Assembly: GCA_026414765.1 (NCBI GenBank)
Contig: JAOAIJ010000018.1
Span: 1-53,613 of the forward strand
DNA: 53,613 bases
Direction: 5' to 3'
Source: Clostridia bacterium
GTDB taxonomy: Bacteria > Bacillota > Clostridia > Acetivibrionales > DSM-27016
Below are positions 16,462 through 25,086 of this stretch, one piece after another. How positions within the stretch are numbered: position 1 is the stretch's first letter; every line of letters begins with the position of its first letter. The translations under genes were made by a program, and so were the position numbers. The notes under the pieces were generated by a model. It had not been told where the DNA came from. It made no database searches and saw only the letters and a list, made by a program, of their open reading frames with translations.

Positions 16462-17433
16462 ATGGATATAGTCAATTGGTTGCTGGAAGGTGAATCATAT
16501 GTTCAATATGCCGTGAGAAAAAATATTCTGAAGCAGAATAAGAATGAATTAAGCGAATTAAAAGCTTCTGTACTGTTGGATATACGAATTCAAAGGTATT
16601 TGAGTGATATAGTTGATTTTAATGCAACACTTGTTACTAATCATAAAAATCCCGATATACCAATACACAAATTGCTATTTTTGCTGGAAGTGGGACTGGA
16701 TACCGATGTTCCTCAAATAGACATGGCAATACAGCAGATATTAAAGAATAAAGATGAAAATGGAGTTCCGAAGAGTATGACTAACATACCGAAGCACTTC
16801 GGTGGTTCGGGAGAGGATACACTCGCCTGGTCGTTATGTGATGCACCACTTATGCTATATGCTTTATTAAAAGCAGGGATGGATTATGATAACCAAGTCA
16901 AAGAAGGTGTCGAACACATTATTGCATTAATTAGAACTAATGGATTTCCTTGTGTAGTATCTAAGGAGCTCGGCAAATTTAGAGGACCTGGAAAAAAGGA
17001 TGATTGCTGTCCTTACGCTACACTTATAATCCTGAAACTCCTATCGATAGTTCCTGAATACCAAAAATCAGAATTGGCAAATTCAATATTAAATGTTTTG
17101 TTGGATTTATGGGAAGAAAGCCAAGAGCAACATCCTTATATGTTTTACATGGGGACGGATTTCAGGAAGCTTAAAGCACCTGCTCTATGGTATGATATCG
17201 TGAGTGTGGCTGATTGCTTAAGTTATTTTGAATCTGCGAGGAAAGATAAGCGTTTTGGTGAAATGCTTGATGTTATTGAAAGTAAAGCAAACTCACACTA
17301 TCAGTTCATACCTGAATCTATATATCAGAAGTGTAAGGAATGGGACTTTGGCCAAAAGAAGCAACCGTCTGCGTGGCTTACTTATTTATGCGCTAGATTA
17401 CTGGAGCGAAGCGGAAGGATTAGCTTTGAGTAA
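16462..17433 (+). CDS. Predicted alpha/alpha-toroid protein (prenyltransferase/squalene-cyclase-like repeats)
   Basis: A 323-residue soluble, helix-rich protein with toroid-like repeats: GSGEDTLAWSLCDAPLMLYA, NGFPCVVSKELGKFRGPG, and KAPALWYDIVSVADCLSYFE. Similar hypothetical proteins are common in Clostridia; the function is unknown and I see no catalytic motif. It follows the MGMT-like gene by 22 bases with GGGGG as ribosome site, so they are probably co-transcribed. A second copy at 26959 keeps residues 1-121 and 269-303 and has lost the 148 codons between them in frame. Confidence 0.65.
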   Translation: MDIVNWLLEGESYVQYAVRKNILKQNKNELSELKASVLLDIRIQRYLSDIVDFNATLVTNHKNPDIPIHKLLFLLEVGLDTDVPQIDMAIQQILKNKDENGVPKSMTNIPKHFGGSGEDTLAWSLCDAPLMLYALLKAGMDYDNQVKEGVEHIIALIRTNGFPCVVSKELGKFRGPGKKDDCCPYATLIILKLLSIVPEYQKSELANSILNVLLDLWEESQEQHPYMFYMGTDFRKLKAPALWYDIVSVADCLSYFESARKDKRFGEMLDVIESKANSHYQFIPESIYQKCKEWDFGQKKQPSAWLTYLCARLLERSGRISFE

Positions 17434-17457
17434 TTGTGTTGAAAGGAGTTTAAGCAT

Positions 17458-17796
17458 ATGTCTGTTTCGAAAATTGGTTGTTGCGGAGCCTACTGCAGGA
17501 CTTGCCCTGCATTCCAGGAGCAAGCATGCAAAGGATGTAAAATTGGTTATGAAAACGGCGAAAGAGAAATTTCAAAAGCAAAATGCAAAATAAAAGTTTG
17601 CTGCATCAATAGCAAACATCGATCCTGTGCTGATTGCAACGAATATGCTGCTTGCAATACTGTTAATGACTTTTATAACAAAAACGGCTATAAATATGGA
17701 AAGTATAAGCAAGCAACAGAGTTTATCAAGAAGAATGGATATGATGCCTTTCTTGAAATTGCAGATAAGTGGAAAAACGCACATGGGAAGTACTGA
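17458..17796 (+). CDS. DUF3795 Cys-rich protein
   Basis: A 112-residue protein with the DUF3795 pattern: ISKIGCCGAYC-like start (CCGAYCRTCPAF), CKGCKIG, and CCINSKHRSCADCNEY. Twelve or more cysteines suggest zinc or Fe-S binding. Function is unknown; it is widespread in anaerobes. AAAGGAG precedes the ATG. It lies 24 bases after the toroid gene, in the same direction, likely the last gene of that operon. Confidence 0.8.
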   Translation: MSVSKIGCCGAYCRTCPAFQEQACKGCKIGYENGEREISKAKCKIKVCCINSKHRSCADCNEYAACNTVNDFYNKNGYKYGKYKQATEFIKKNGYDAFLEIADKWKNAHGKY

Positions 17797-17880
17797 AGGT
17801 GTAGGTTTCACCGATTTTATACCCACTGCCAATTGAACGGTGCTTGGCAATGTAATAATTAGTTTACAACATGGAACAGA

Positions 17881-18093
17881 TTGGTTGATGGATATGAGGA
17901 GTATTTACCTTTGTGGAAGGAAACCCTTGAGGGGGATGATGTAGTTAAAGTATATAGGACAAGGGAAATGATGAACTTGGTCAGGAAAGTCGAATATATA
18001 AATGAAATGCCTTATGGGTTGATGCTTAAGATCCTGTCTCATTTTGAAATTGGCATGATGACACCATTGAGGTTGTATTCCTTGCAGTGGTAA
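17881..18093 (+). other. Possible gene remnant, unrecognised
   Basis: Seventy codons from TTG, with VDGYEEYLPLWKETLEGDDV and RTREMMNLVRKVEYINEMPY. The composition looks protein-like but there is no good ribosome site and no recognised domain. It may be the end of a broken gene. The following stretch to 18283 shows nothing else but a possible short leader (see findings). Confidence 0.25.
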
Positions 18094-18283
18094 TTATAGA
18101 AGTTGCAGTAAATGATTTGAAATGAAATTAATGAAATTTTAGATTTGGAAATGAAAGAATTCCTGCAAAAAGCTATTGACAAATCGGTAATGTTATGAAA
18201 AAATATCTATCAAGTTGAGTATGCATAAGAGCAATGTTGCTTGAGCTGCATAGGGGCAATAAAGCCTTACACGTGGATATATA

Positions 18284-18322
18284 CCCGCGGAGTCACAGAA
18301 GATGTGATTCTGCGGGTTTTTA
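18284..18322 (+). terminator. Terminator in the leader of the acetyltransferase operon
   Basis: A 14-bp stem (CCCGCGGAGTCACA with TGTGATTCTGCGGG, two G-T pairs) and 5-base loop, followed by TTTTTATT. It lies directly upstream of the Shine-Dalgarno of the GNAT gene at 18345, so it either ends upstream transcription or acts as an attenuator. Confidence 0.75.
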
Positions 18323-18344
18323 TTATTTCGAAGGAGGTTTTCTT

Positions 18345-18929
18345 ATGGATTCAGTGAGGCTTAAGTATTTAGGTAATCCAACATTGGATACAGAACGATT
18401 AATACTAAGAAAACTTGATATTACAGATGCAAATGATGTTTTTGAGTATGCAAAACATCCGGAAGTCGCAAGGTACGTGACTTGGGAAGCACATAAGTCC
18501 ATTGAAGATGCGAAGGGTTTTATTAATTGGGCGCTTGGACGTTATAAAAGCGATGAAGCTGGGGAATGGGGAATTATGCTTAAAGAGAATAGCAAAATAA
18601 TCGGAGCCATGGGTTTTGTCCAGCTTGACCTGCAAAATTCTTGCGGGGCAATTGGGTATGTTTTATCAAAGGAATATTGGGGTAAAGGCATTATGACTGA
18701 AGCAGTTACACGTCTAATATCTTTTGGTTTCAACGACATGGAGTTAAACAGGATAGAAGCTGTTCATGCAGTTGAAAATGAGGCTTCAGGTAAGGTTATG
18801 CAAAAATCAGGAATGCAGTTTGAAGGTGTTTTGCGTCAGAAAATGTTTGCAAAGGGAAAGTTCTGGGATGCTAAACAATATTCTATTATAAAAGAGGATT
18901 GGCTTGTAAAGAAAGAAGGGACTATATGA
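18345..18929 (+). CDS. GNAT acetyltransferase, RimJ/RimL-like
   Basis: A 194-residue GNAT. LDTERLILRKLDITDANDVF opens the domain, as in RimJ/RimL ribosomal-protein N-acetyltransferases. The acetyl-CoA loop is in IGYVLSKEYWGKGIMTEAVT, followed by NRIEAVHAVENEASGKVMQK and GMQFEGVLRQ. The substrate is unknown; such enzymes also modify antibiotics. ATG 18345 has a strong AAGGAGG 8 bases upstream. It overlaps the next GNAT gene by ATGA. A strong terminator sits just before its ribosome site, suggesting conditional expression. Confidence 0.85.
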   Translation: MDSVRLKYLGNPTLDTERLILRKLDITDANDVFEYAKHPEVARYVTWEAHKSIEDAKGFINWALGRYKSDEAGEWGIMLKENSKIIGAMGFVQLDLQNSCGAIGYVLSKEYWGKGIMTEAVTRLISFGFNDMELNRIEAVHAVENEASGKVMQKSGMQFEGVLRQKMFAKGKFWDAKQYSIIKEDWLVKKEGTI

Positions 18930-19423
18930 GAACATTGTCTGAGCGGGTACAAACAAAATTAACAGGATGTGGTGTTGAGATTGCAACAAAAAATGACCTT
19001 GAGGATATCCTGAAGCTTCAAAAGCTTGCATATCAGGAAAATGCAATAAGATACAATGATTTTACAATTCCACCGCTTACTCAGACTTTGGAAGAACTGA
19101 AGAAAGAATCGGAAGGTTCGATTATTCTAAAAGTTGTTGAAGACAGGATGATTGTAGGTTCGGTAAGAGCCTTTGAGAAGGACGGAAGCTGCTATATTGG
19201 AAGACTTAGTGTACATCCCAGTTATCAGAATAAAGGGATAGGCAAAAAGCTTATGAAGGCTATTGAAAAATGCTTTGAGGGAGTGAGGTTTGAACTGTTT
19301 ACAGGGTATTTGGATGAAAAGAATCTCGCCTTTTATGAAAAGCTGAGCTATAAAAGATTCAGGGAAGAAAAGATTAATGATGATCTACGGTTTGTTTATT
19401 TTGAAAAGAAGGCAGGGGTGTAG
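18926..19423 (+). CDS. GNAT family N-acetyltransferase
   Basis: A 165-residue GNAT with ATKNDLEDILKLQKLAYQEN near the N-terminus, the motif A region YIGRLSVHPSYQNKGIGKKL (acetyl-CoA binding R/Q-x-x-G-x-G/A), and the C-terminal NLAFYEKLSYKRF. The substrate cannot be told. ATG 18926 overlaps the TGA of the previous gene, and GAAGGGA is in the right place. Two bases separate its stop from the following methyltransferase, so all three form one operon. Confidence 0.85.
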   Translation: MRTLSERVQTKLTGCGVEIATKNDLEDILKLQKLAYQENAIRYNDFTIPPLTQTLEELKKESEGSIILKVVEDRMIVGSVRAFEKDGSCYIGRLSVHPSYQNKGIGKKLMKAIEKCFEGVRFELFTGYLDEKNLAFYEKLSYKRFREEKINDDLRFVYFEKKAGV

Positions 19424-19425
19424 CC

Positions 19426-20115
19426 ATGGAGAGAATGGACAAAATAAAAAATCACTTTGAAGAAGAAGCGGAGATGTATGACGGTATAATAAAAAATCTT
19501 ATACCCTATTACAATAAAATGGTTGAGGCACTGGTGAATACTTTGCCTTTTGACCGAACTGCTGAAATTGATGCTATTGATCTGGGCTGCGGTACCGGCA
19601 CTATATCACGGGCAGTAAAAGATGCTTATCCGAAAGCAAAATTAACATGTGTGGATATTTCTGAAAAAATGCTTAAAATAGCTGCTGGTAAGCTGAGTGA
19701 TGTATCAGATGCAACATTCGTAAACAGAAATTTTTATGACTTCAGCTTTGATAAAAAATATGATGCCGTAGCTTCATCTCTTGCTCTCCATCATCTGGCG
19801 ACAAAACAGGATAAGCTTGAATTTTACCGAAAAATATACTCATGTCTTAATAGTGGTGGCGTATTTATAAATGCAGATGTGGTTCTTGCATCCACAGATG
19901 CTCTCCAAGGCCGATATATGGCACAGTGGAAGAGCTTCATGTGCAAGAACGTGTCAATGGATGAAGTTGATAACAAATGGATTCCAACATACTACGAGGA
20001 AGACCGTCCGGTATCAATGATGGATCATTTTGAAATGCTGAAAGGTGCCGGATTTGAGGTTATGGATGTAGTCTGGAAGTATTACAATTTTGCCGTGTAC
20101 ATGGCACTAAAGTGA
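19426..20115 (+). CDS. Class I SAM-dependent methyltransferase
   Basis: A 229-residue methyltransferase. Motif I is IDLGCGTGTISRAV near residue 48, the acidic loop TCVDISEKMLKIA follows, and the post-motif region has ASSLALHHLATKQDK. The substrate is unknown; the architecture resembles small-molecule methyltransferases of the UbiE/Methyltransf_25 group. It is translationally linked to the preceding GNAT gene (2-base gap) with AGGGGTG as ribosome site. All SAM-binding motifs are present. Confidence 0.85.
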   Translation: MERMDKIKNHFEEEAEMYDGIIKNLIPYYNKMVEALVNTLPFDRTAEIDAIDLGCGTGTISRAVKDAYPKAKLTCVDISEKMLKIAAGKLSDVSDATFVNRNFYDFSFDKKYDAVASSLALHHLATKQDKLEFYRKIYSCLNSGGVFINADVVLASTDALQGRYMAQWKSFMCKNVSMDEVDNKWIPTYYEEDRPVSMMDHFEMLKGAGFEVMDVVWKYYNFAVYMALK

Positions 20116-20125
20116 GGGGAATCCA

Positions 20126-20512
20126 ATGGGAATAAAGGTTGTAAATATACAGGGGAAAATTGGAATAGCAAAATCCCATCTGCTGGCCGCACTTCTTAGA
20201 AGCATCGGAGTACCTGCCGGGTTTTGCTAGCAAGGACTTCTGTTTGATGATATAAGTGACCGGAGGATTGTCATTCACGGTTTGGCTGGAGTATATATTA
20301 AAGAAATTGATAAGTGGATAAGGTTGGATGCAAGAGGGAATATACCAGTAGTTGGTGCACAATTCAGCTTAACCGAGGAAAGACTTGCTTTTCCTGTAAG
20401 GCAAGAACTAGGATAGTTAATTTATTCTGAGCCTTCAATAGCTGTACAAAGGTGTCTGTTTGATTCAATGGACCGGGAAGCGCTTGTTTTGAATCTGCCC
20501 GGAAAGGTTTGA
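20126..20512 (+). pseudogene. Transglutaminase-like protein, decayed
   Basis: Read in one frame the sequence gives KSHLLAALLRSIGVPAGFC, a TAG stop (20228-20230), then QGLLFDD, HGLAGVYIKEIDKW-like text, RLDARGN and FSLTEERLAFPVRQELG, a second TAG (20414-20416), and LIYSEPSIAVQ. This is the C-terminal part of the clostridial transglutaminase-like family, with the His and Asp region present (IHGL, LDARGN). The N-terminal part before KSHLLAA is missing. Two in-frame stops make it dead. Confidence 0.75.
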
Positions 20513-20551
20513 TTCTCAAAAAAAGTATTCTGAGACAGGAGGAGTATATAC

Positions 20552-20980
20552 ATGATGCTTGAATTCAAAAATGAACTTCCAACCCTTGAAGAATATAAAT
20601 ATCTTCGTTCGGCAGTAGGGTGGAAGCTTGTTGACGACAAATCAATATTAAAGGGGCTCGATTCTTCTACATATTCGATTCTGGCCAAAGTAGGAGATAA
20701 AACCATTGGCATGGGGCGCATAGTTGGGGATGGGGGTATTTTTTCATTAATTGTTGACATCATTGTGATTCCTGAATACCAGGGTCAAGGCATTGGTAAA
20801 AAAATTGTTCAGAACATCATGGACTGGATAAAGGCGAATTGTGCTGTAGAAAGTACAGTGTGGCTTTTCGCTGCTAAAGGGCGTGAAGGTTTTTACGAAA
20901 AATTCGGCTTTGAAAAACGTCCTATGGATGGTTATGGTGCTGGAATGCAGTGGTTTTGGAGGAGACATGATCATGCCTGA
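20552..20980 (+). CDS. GNAT family N-acetyltransferase
   Basis: A 142-residue single-domain GNAT. MGRIVGDGGIFSLIVDIIVI leads into the acetyl-CoA loop PEYQGQGIGKKIVQ, then FYEKFGFEKRPMDGYGAGM, as in the widespread YjdJ/ElaA-size clostridial acetyltransferases. GGAGGAG is well placed before the ATG. The stop overlaps the start of a broken acetyltransferase gene. Confidence 0.85.
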   Translation: MMLEFKNELPTLEEYKYLRSAVGWKLVDDKSILKGLDSSTYSILAKVGDKTIGMGRIVGDGGIFSLIVDIIVIPEYQGQGIGKKIVQNIMDWIKANCAVESTVWLFAAKGREGFYEKFGFEKRPMDGYGAGMQWFWRRHDHA

Positions 20981-21220
20981 AGATATAAGATATATAAGGA
21001 AAAATGAACTTGAAAGTCTTTTGGATTTGTATACACAATAAAACAAAGATGATCTTGAGCTTGAAGAAAACGAAAAATTATCGGCTCTGTGGGAATGCAT
21101 TCTTAATAATCCAAGTCATCATTATCTTGTTGCAGGGGCAGAGGAGAAGAGACACTTAAGTTTTATGAAAAGGCAGGGTTTGAAAGAGGCAAAAAGACTG
21201 GATTCATTGTGAAATACTAA
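20973..21220 (+). pseudogene. GNAT acetyltransferase, decayed
   Basis: Starts MPEDIRYIRKNELESLLDLY, then a TAA at 21039-21041, then DLELEENEKLSALWECILNN and PSHHYLVAG. After a frame change and a large internal deletion comes LKFYEKAGFERGKKTGFIVK and the stop. Both ends match the common clostridial GNAT with the ELEENEKL signature. The central acetyl-CoA fold is gone. Confidence 0.75.
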
Positions 21221-21223
21221 GGG

Positions 21224-22207
21224 GTGGTGGCGTTGAAAGAAGAACAGGATACTCTTTTGCATATTTTTTATTGCCTAGAAAACCAGAATCAGCCTGTAAG
21301 CATGGACTCTATTAAACGTAATTTAAGCTGGTCAGGGAATATATCCCTGGTGGCTGAGGATGAAATCAAACGGTTGATTGAAAAAGGCTACTTGACTACT
21401 GAAAATGATAATATATTTTCATTGACCGATATTGGTCGGAATGAAGCTTATAAAGCAAGCAGAATCATGGTGAAAAATGAATTTGATAAAAAGGTTACAA
21501 GACTAACAGGAAGCCGCACATACCTTGACTATTGCGAAGAGGTCTATGGCTACAGAATGTATCTTTTCAATATGATGGATAAAGAACAGCTTGATTTCAT
21601 TATCAATTCTGTTTATATATCACCGCAGGACAAAATTCTGGATTTGGGATGCGGTACAGGAAATGTCCTCAACACTCTTTGTTCGAAATACAACTGTAAA
21701 GGAATCGGTATTGATCAATTAAGTAATGGGGTTGTAGAAATAAACAGCAAAATGATTACATATATTGATGGCGATATTGACAGGCTTTCAGATTATGATA
21801 TAAAGCCCAGCATAACAATTGCCGTCGATAGTCTGTATTTCAGCAGTGATCTGGATAAATTGATCCAACAGTTAATAAGTATAAGAAACAACAGATTATT
21901 CTTATTCTATTCCCAGTATGTTCTTGATGAATCCGCAGTGGACAGGAGTATGCTCCAGCGTGATAAAACAAGGCTTGCAGAGGTACTGGATAAAAACTGT
22001 GTATCCTACGAAACAATTGATTACAGTGGGAATGAAGCTTTATTGTATGAAAAATCTATTAAAGCACTATTGAAATATAAAAAAGCATTCGAAAATGAAG
22101 GAAATTTGGATCTTTTTGAGAATAAATTAAGAGAGGATATGGGAGGGAAGGAGATATACAGTAAGGGTCTTGCAAAAAGGTACCTTTATATTGTTAATAG
22201 GAAATAA
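21224..22207 (+). CDS. SAM-dependent methyltransferase with N-terminal winged-helix-like domain
   Basis: A 325-residue protein. The first 85 residues look like a winged helix (QPVSMDSIKRNLSWSG, EDEIKRLIEKGYLTTEND, FSLTDIGRNEAYKA). A methyltransferase core follows with motif I ILDLGCGTGNVLNTL near residue 143 and GIGIDQLSNGVVE. The C-terminal region has LREDMGGKEIYSKGLAKRYLY. Substrate unknown. GTG 21224, GTG 21227 and TTG 21233 are possible starts; AAGGGG spacing fits the later ones best. The combination of an HTH-like part and a methylase is unusual but appears complete. Confidence 0.75.
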   Translation: MVALKEEQDTLLHIFYCLENQNQPVSMDSIKRNLSWSGNISLVAEDEIKRLIEKGYLTTENDNIFSLTDIGRNEAYKASRIMVKNEFDKKVTRLTGSRTYLDYCEEVYGYRMYLFNMMDKEQLDFIINSVYISPQDKILDLGCGTGNVLNTLCSKYNCKGIGIDQLSNGVVEINSKMITYIDGDIDRLSDYDIKPSITIAVDSLYFSSDLDKLIQQLISIRNNRLFLFYSQYVLDESAVDRSMLQRDKTRLAEVLDKNCVSYETIDYSGNEALLYEKSIKALLKYKKAFENEGNLDLFENKLREDMGGKEIYSKGLAKRYLYIVNRK

Positions 22208-22304
22208 AGGATTTGGTGATAAGTTTGAAGGAGATACCTCAAAGGTGGATTATAAAATAATAGGAATACGTGAAAATAAAGAATGAACATTAGGAGGGCT
22301 GAAA

Positions 22305-22940
22305 ATGAGACTGTCATTTTTACAAAAACTTGGTGCCTATTCGATTATTGCAGGAGGATTTTTATCAGCTGCTTATGCGTTTTGCTTTACGCTTTTGCTG
22401 CCTGTACAAGAACCGACCAAAGATTTCTCGAAAATGGTTAGCCACCCGAACTGGATCTGGGTTACTTCGCTTGCCTTGCCGGGGATAATCCTGATGGTTT
22501 TCGGTTTTACAGCAGTATATAGCAGGATATATGAAAAATCCGGGTGGCTTGGTTTTACAGGATACTTTTTCATTACTACTGCTTATGTTTTTCAGGCAGC
22601 TCAACTCGTTTCAGAAATCTTTTTATACCCGATTATTGCTGAAAATGCTTCCTCAGTTGAACTTTTAAGCAAGAATATTATTTTGAACCATCCGCTAAAT
22701 ACAGTTTTTTCTTACGGCTTTCAAGCAATTATACTGCTCGGCGTGCTTTTGTTCGGAATAACACTTATACGGTTCAAAGAATTTAATAAACTTGGTGGGA
22801 TACTTTTTCTTTCAGGGGCGGTATTTTATGCTGCAGTATCTGCTCTTTCCATTTTCATAGGGATAGCGGGCATAATTATGTTTTCGGCGGGCTGCACAAT
22901 CATTGGTCTTAATCTTATGAAAATGAAAAAACAAGTGTAA
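22305..22940 (+). CDS. Hypothetical six-helix membrane protein
   Basis: A 211-residue integral membrane protein. Hydrophobic segments lie at about 10-32, 52-70, 80-100, 133-152, 162-178 and 182-202. I recognise no family motif. The loop containing PTKDFSKMVSHPNWIW is the only notable polar part. AGGAGG precedes the ATG. It stands alone in the same direction as its neighbours. The 97 bases before it hold no clear gene. Confidence 0.65.
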   Translation: MRLSFLQKLGAYSIIAGGFLSAAYAFCFTLLLPVQEPTKDFSKMVSHPNWIWVTSLALPGIILMVFGFTAVYSRIYEKSGWLGFTGYFFITTAYVFQAAQLVSEIFLYPIIAENASSVELLSKNIILNHPLNTVFSYGFQAIILLGVLLFGITLIRFKEFNKLGGILFLSGAVFYAAVSALSIFIGIAGIIMFSAGCTIIGLNLMKMKKQV

Positions 22941-23013
22941 TTATGGCTTCGCTGACTCACAAGTAAATGAATTTTACAATAAAGACTTTCCTAAATAATG
23001 AGGTAATAAATTA

Positions 23014-23391
23014 ATGATTATTGCTATCACTGGAAGCATAGCTTTTAGCTTTGCAATTATTTTATACATACTAATTGCTTTGGGACAACCATATGGCGAG
23101 TTTGCTATGGGAGGAAAATATAAGATTGTTCCGAAAGAAAAAAGGTTTATTTTTGGTATTTCTGTTATTGTCCAAATTGCAGCAATTGTTGTAGTCTTAC
23201 AGACTGCCGGTGCAATTCCTCTTATTTTTTCACAAAGCACTACAAGGGGAATATGCTTTTTCTTTGCAGCATTTTTATCACTGAATGTAATTGCCAATGC
23301 CATTTCCAATAGCAAAAAAGAGAAATATGTAATTACACCAATTTCTTTCATAACTGCTATTTGTTTCTGGATAACAGCAATTGGGAGATAA
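23014..23391 (+). CDS. Hypothetical small membrane protein
   Basis: A 125-residue protein with four predicted membrane segments (about 3-23, 46-66, 74-95, 104-123). The conserved-looking loop LGQPYGEFAMGGKYKIVPKE follows the first segment; this loop occurs in many clostridial hypothetical proteins. No function is known to me. Ribosome site GAGGTAATAA is just upstream of the ATG. Confidence 0.65.
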   Translation: MIIAITGSIAFSFAIILYILIALGQPYGEFAMGGKYKIVPKEKRFIFGISVIVQIAAIVVVLQTAGAIPLIFSQSTTRGICFFFAAFLSLNVIANAISNSKKEKYVITPISFITAICFWITAIGR

Positions 23392-23445
23392 AAAGCTGTA
23401 CTTTTTTGTGTGATATATGCACCCACTAATAAATGCGGAGGTTAC

Positions 23446-23940
23446 ATGGCAAGTATAAGCATAAGGAACGGTAACAGCTATAAAGCAAAAGATAAGGTGA
23501 AAATCGTAGTTTTTACCGAGGGTACTGTACTAAGACCTAAAAGCATTATCTACCATTTCAGCCACTCATCCTATGTTCCGATAGGTGATTCTGTTGAGAG
23601 ATTAAAGGTATGGGAGCAGCAGGGGGTGGAAATTCTCTATATAACTTCCAGGAAAAAAGAAAAACAGGTAGAGAAAATCAAAGAGTTACTCTTGAAATAT
23701 GATTTTCCAGGAGAATACCTTTATTATAGAGGAGCAGGGGAGAAGTACAAGGATATAGTCGAGGGAGTTATTCCTGGTGTTTTGATAGAAGATGATTGCA
23801 GAAGTATCGGCGGTTCATGGCAGATGTGTATTACTTATGTCAAGCCGGAGATAAAGGACAGAATAAAATCAATTGTTGTTAGGGAATTCAAGGGCATTGA
23901 TTGTTTGCCGTACAAGCTTCAGGACTTGATGAGCATATAA
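23446..23940 (+). CDS. HAD-like protein with degenerate nucleophile motif
   Basis: A 164-residue protein. VKIVVFTEGTVLRPKSI occupies the place of HAD motif I, but the nucleophile Asp-x-Asp is replaced by Thr-Glu-Gly. GVEILYITSRKK fits motif II, GEKYKDIVEGVIPG the lysine motif III, and VLIEDDCRSIG motif IV. It therefore looks like a HAD fold that has lost phosphatase chemistry, perhaps a binding protein. ATG 23446 has GGAGG 6 bases upstream. HAD assignment is inference from motif order. Confidence 0.55.
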   Translation: MASISIRNGNSYKAKDKVKIVVFTEGTVLRPKSIIYHFSHSSYVPIGDSVERLKVWEQQGVEILYITSRKKEKQVEKIKELLLKYDFPGEYLYYRGAGEKYKDIVEGVIPGVLIEDDCRSIGGSWQMCITYVKPEIKDRIKSIVVREFKGIDCLPYKLQDLMSI

Positions 23941-23983
23941 GGCGATGAGCCTGGAAAATTATCAGTATGGGGGAATTAGAAAG

Positions 23984-24688
23984 ATGAGACTGATAGAAAG
24001 AATAAAGGAATTAGGCGATAACTATGGTATTGACTTTATTGGTGTAGCAGGAATCAACCAAGTTAGAAATGAAATCAATGATATTAGTGGTTCCTTGATA
24101 TCTGATTTCCCAAGGGCGTTATCTATAGGTATAATATTGCAAAAGAGTATTGTAAACCTTTTAAATGATAGAGATACATATGAAAATGTGCTTCAATATA
24201 AAACACATGCTTACGATATAATAAATGACCGGCTAGACAATTTTGCTTCGATTATCAGTTCTGTTATACAGCGAAACGGGTATAAAGTAATGCCATTACC
24301 CGCGGCAGAGCGTATAGATAGTAATAGAGTTTGTGCTTCAATGTCGCATAAAGTTAGTGCAAGACTAGCTGGTTTTGGATGGATAGGAAAAAACTGTCTT
24401 TTGGTAAATCCCAATTATGGTCCTCGTATAAGATGGACTACAGTACTTACTGATGCTCCATTTGAAGAAAATAAAGAAATATTAGAAAGTCAATGTGGTA
24501 GTTGTAATAAGTGTGTTAAAATATGTCCTGTTCAAGCCCTAAAAGGTAGAAATTATGTGGAACATGAACCACGTGAATTAAGGTTTGATGTGAAAAAATG
24601 TGAAGAATATTATAATTCTACGCTTAAAGAAGCAGGCAGACTTCAGGTATGTGGTATGTGCCTCTATGCCTGCCCGTTTGGTAAATGA
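23984..24688 (+). CDS. 4Fe-4S protein related to epoxyqueuosine reductase (QueG-like)
   Basis: A 234-residue protein of the QueG/reductive-dehalogenase-like iron-sulphur group. The N-terminal half (DFIGVAGINQV, PRALSIGIIL, LAGFGWIGKNCLLVNPNYGP) matches the cobalamin-binding half of short QueG-like proteins. Two 4Fe-4S motifs follow: CGSCNKCVKICP and, near the C-terminus, CGMCLYACP with a separate Cys in KKCEEY. It ends right after the second cluster and lacks the HEAT repeat domain of true QueG, so it is likely a redox protein of the short clostridial type. ATG 23984 is favoured over ATG 23945. Confidence 0.8.
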   Translation: MRLIERIKELGDNYGIDFIGVAGINQVRNEINDISGSLISDFPRALSIGIILQKSIVNLLNDRDTYENVLQYKTHAYDIINDRLDNFASIISSVIQRNGYKVMPLPAAERIDSNRVCASMSHKVSARLAGFGWIGKNCLLVNPNYGPRIRWTTVLTDAPFEENKEILESQCGSCNKCVKICPVQALKGRNYVEHEPRELRFDVKKCEEYYNSTLKEAGRLQVCGMCLYACPFGK

Positions 24689-24809
24689 AATTAATTTAAA
24701 GAAAACGGATTACCGATGTCACACTTTAACAATTTGTATGTCTAAATATATGAATGTGTTAGTTAAATAGTGAAGCAGTATCATATATACAAATCAGGTG
24801 AGGGCATTT

Positions 24810-25043
24810 ATGAATGAAAACATTGACGGTGTAGTAAAGAAGGCTGTTGGCGGAGATAAAGCATCTCTGGAAGAAATTATAATCAATATTAAGGATATGG
24901 TTTATAACCTTTCTATTAGGATGCTCTGGAATCCTACTGATGCAGAAGATGCAACTCAGGAAATCCTTATAAAAGTGATAACGAATCTATCAAAATTTCA
25001 AGGATATAGTAAATTTTCTACATGGGTCTACACATTCCAATAA
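24810..25043 (+). pseudogene. Sigma-70 family (ECF-type) factor, N-terminal fragment
   Basis: Seventy-seven residues cover only sigma region 2: IKDMVYNLSIRMLWNPTDAE, DATQEILIKVITNLSKFQGY, then KFSTWVYT. This is the -10 binding and melting region of ECF sigma factors. The frame ends two residues after STWVYT and region 4 is absent. The following 43 bases to the next gene contain no continuation in another frame. The ribosome site AGGTGAGGG is intact, so a truncated peptide may still be made. Confidence 0.75.
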
Positions 25044-25086
25044 GTATATAATCTTAAATACTGATTAAGCATGAGGGGGCTAAGTA

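Noticed and set aside
18176-18199. TTGACA with TATGAA as a promoter for the GNAT operon
   Set aside because: The spacer is only 12 bases, too short for sigma-A.
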